A stretch of DNA of 64,000 nt, taken from Actinopolyspora biskrensis (lineage in GTDB: Bacteria > Actinomycetota > Actinomycetes > Mycobacteriales > Pseudonocardiaceae). Both the position numbers and the translations under genes were made by a program. Positions 63,138 through 64,000 of this stretch are shown in pieces (the first letter of the stretch is position 1; each line of letters starts with the position of its first letter). The notes under the pieces were generated by a model. That model was not told the DNA's origin, did no database searches, and saw nothing but the letters and a program-made list of their open reading frames with translations. The DNA is taken from contig NZ_JACBYW010000003.1 in the NCBI RefSeq assembly GCF_013408175.1, positions 496,001-560,000 of the forward strand, in the 5' to 3' direction.

Positions 63138-64000
63138 GTGTCGAGCACCCACCAACCCTCGTCCCACGTGTCACGACGCCGAGTCCTGCGACTCGGGACC
63201 GGCCTGGCCGTCGGAGGCCTGGCCGCCGCGTGCGGCGGTCCCGAGCGGACGTCAACGGCGCTCGGTCCCGACTCGACCGCCGTGCGGGACTTCGCCCGGG
63301 AGCAACAGCGGCGCTTCCCCCGGGGGCGCACCGTCTCCCGGACCGTGACAGCGGCTCCCACGACCGTTGACCTCGCGGGAAGCACCGCGACCGCGTGGGC
63401 CTACAACGATGTGATGCCCGGACCGCTCCTGCGCGCGACCGCGGGGGACCGCGTCCAGGTGCGCGTGCGGAACCAGCTGCCGGAACCGACGACCGTGCAC
63501 TGGCACGGACTGGCGATCCGCAACGACATGGACGGCGTGCCGGAGGTGACCCAACCACCGATCCCGGCCGGTGGGGAGTTCACCTACGAGTTCATCCCGC
63601 CCGACCCGGGGACGTACTGGTACCACTCGCACGGCGAGCTGCAGCGCGGCCGGGGCCTGTTCGGTGCGCTGATCGTCGACGACCCGCGCGACCCGGGCGA
63701 TTACGACGTCGAGTTCCTCGTCGTGCTCTCCGACTGGCTCGGTCGGCGCACACCGCGGCAGGTCCTCGACGAGCTCCGCGGCGGAAGAACGAAGCCGGGG
63801 CACGACGGACACGCGGAACGGTCCAGCTCGGCGGTGCTCGGCGCCGATGCCGGTGATGTGAGCTACCCGTTCTACCTGACCAACGGTCGCCCTCGGGTTG
63901 ATCCGGAGACCTTCCGGGCCCGTGCCGGCCAGCGTGCTCGCATCCGCGTCATCAACGCCGCCGAGGACACCACGTTCCGCGTGGCCCTGGGCGGGCACAC
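63138..64000 (+). CDS. Multicopper oxidase, Tat-exported lipoprotein, 3' end cut by the window edge
   Basis: The GTG at 63138 (after GGAAAGGA) opens a frame that runs off the end. It begins with the Tat motif SRRRVLRLGTGLAVGG and the lipobox GLAAAC (Cys32). The first cupredoxin domain has the copper ligands VHWHGLAIRND and TYWYHSHGELQRG. Later sequence (FRARAGQRARIRVINAAEDT) begins the second domain. The C-terminal copper motif is outside the window. Members oxidise Cu(I), phenols or metals in the cell envelope. Confidence 0.9.
   Translation, partial: MSSTHQPSSHVSRRRVLRLGTGLAVGGLAAACGGPERTSTALGPDSTAVRDFAREQQRRFPRGRTVSRTVTAAPTTVDLAGSTATAWAYNDVMPGPLLRATAGDRVQVRVRNQLPEPTTVHWHGLAIRNDMDGVPEVTQPPIPAGGEFTYEFIPPDPGTYWYHSHGELQRGRGLFGALIVDDPRDPGDYDVEFLVVLSDWLGRRTPRQVLDELRGGRTKPGHDGHAERSSSAVLGADAGDVSYPFYLTNGRPRVDPETFRARAGQRARIRVINAAEDTTFRVALGGH

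Noticed and set aside
1-64000. CRISPR arrays, tRNA or rRNA genes, insertion sequences
   Set aside because: No regularly spaced repeats, cloverleaf or conserved rRNA segments, or transposase-like proteins were recognised on either strand.

Overview
The window reads as chromosome of a high-GC actinomycete. The order rpsF-ssb-rpsR-rplI-dnaB, a DnaB intein in the P-loop, Tat-exported enzymes, paired DUF5753/DUF397 genes, a desABCD siderophore operon and IdeR-type iron boxes all fit an order such as Pseudonocardiales (Actinopolyspora or Saccharopolyspora type). The genus is inferred, not proven. In actinobacteria the ribosomal/dnaB block usually lies near oriC, which agrees with the DnaA-box cluster and the parS-like site seen here. 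No tRNA, rRNA, CRISPR array or transposase was recognised.

Layout. 1-6.9 kb: a partial endonuclease IV gene (minus strand), an exported membrane-anchored protein, then rpsF, ssb, rpsR, rplI, a DnaA-box cluster and an intein-containing dnaB. 7-12.8 kb: GNAT and HAD genes, an MFS exporter, a Tat-exported PhoX phosphatase with a possible PHO box, and an SDR. 13-25.4 kb: an amidohydrolase with a small membrane protein, two NarL-type two-component systems, trmB, an unknown protein, a 1.1 kb intergenic region with repeats and a possible structured RNA, an ABC-2 exporter and a Cof-type HAD phosphatase. 25.8-33.2 kb: a secreted GH2 glycosidase with a Tat-exported aldose epimerase, then a dynamin-like / GrpE-like / dynamin-like operon.

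33.4-47.8 kb is an iron and RiPP region. desABCD (desferrioxamine) follows two tandem iron boxes and ends in a 23-bp hairpin containing a parS-like core. A siderophore-interacting reductase with its own iron box sits at 46.8-47.8 kb. Between them is a decayed RiPP island. It holds a 5'-truncated lanthipeptide dehydratase, a LanC cyclase, a stand-alone SpaB_C protein, two truncated DUF5753 regulators each followed by a DUF397 gene, a 40-residue acidic peptide and a protein-isoaspartate-methyltransferase-like gene with two frameshifts.

48-64 kb: an acidic protein with calcium-loop-like repeats, GTP-dependent PEP carboxykinase with a 22-bp perfect terminator stem, an amino-acid ABC uptake operon, an M20 peptidase, two tandem GPP34 (GOLPH3-like) genes, a three-gene branched-chain 2-oxoacid dehydrogenase operon, a small membrane protein, and the start of a Tat-exported multicopper oxidase cut by the window end.

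The strongest leads are the decayed RiPP island with its peptide/methyltransferase pair, the class 3 DnaB intein with a degenerate endonuclease, the dynamin-GrpE-dynamin operon, two families of dispersed intergenic repeats, and the structured leader with a small ORF near 20.2 kb.
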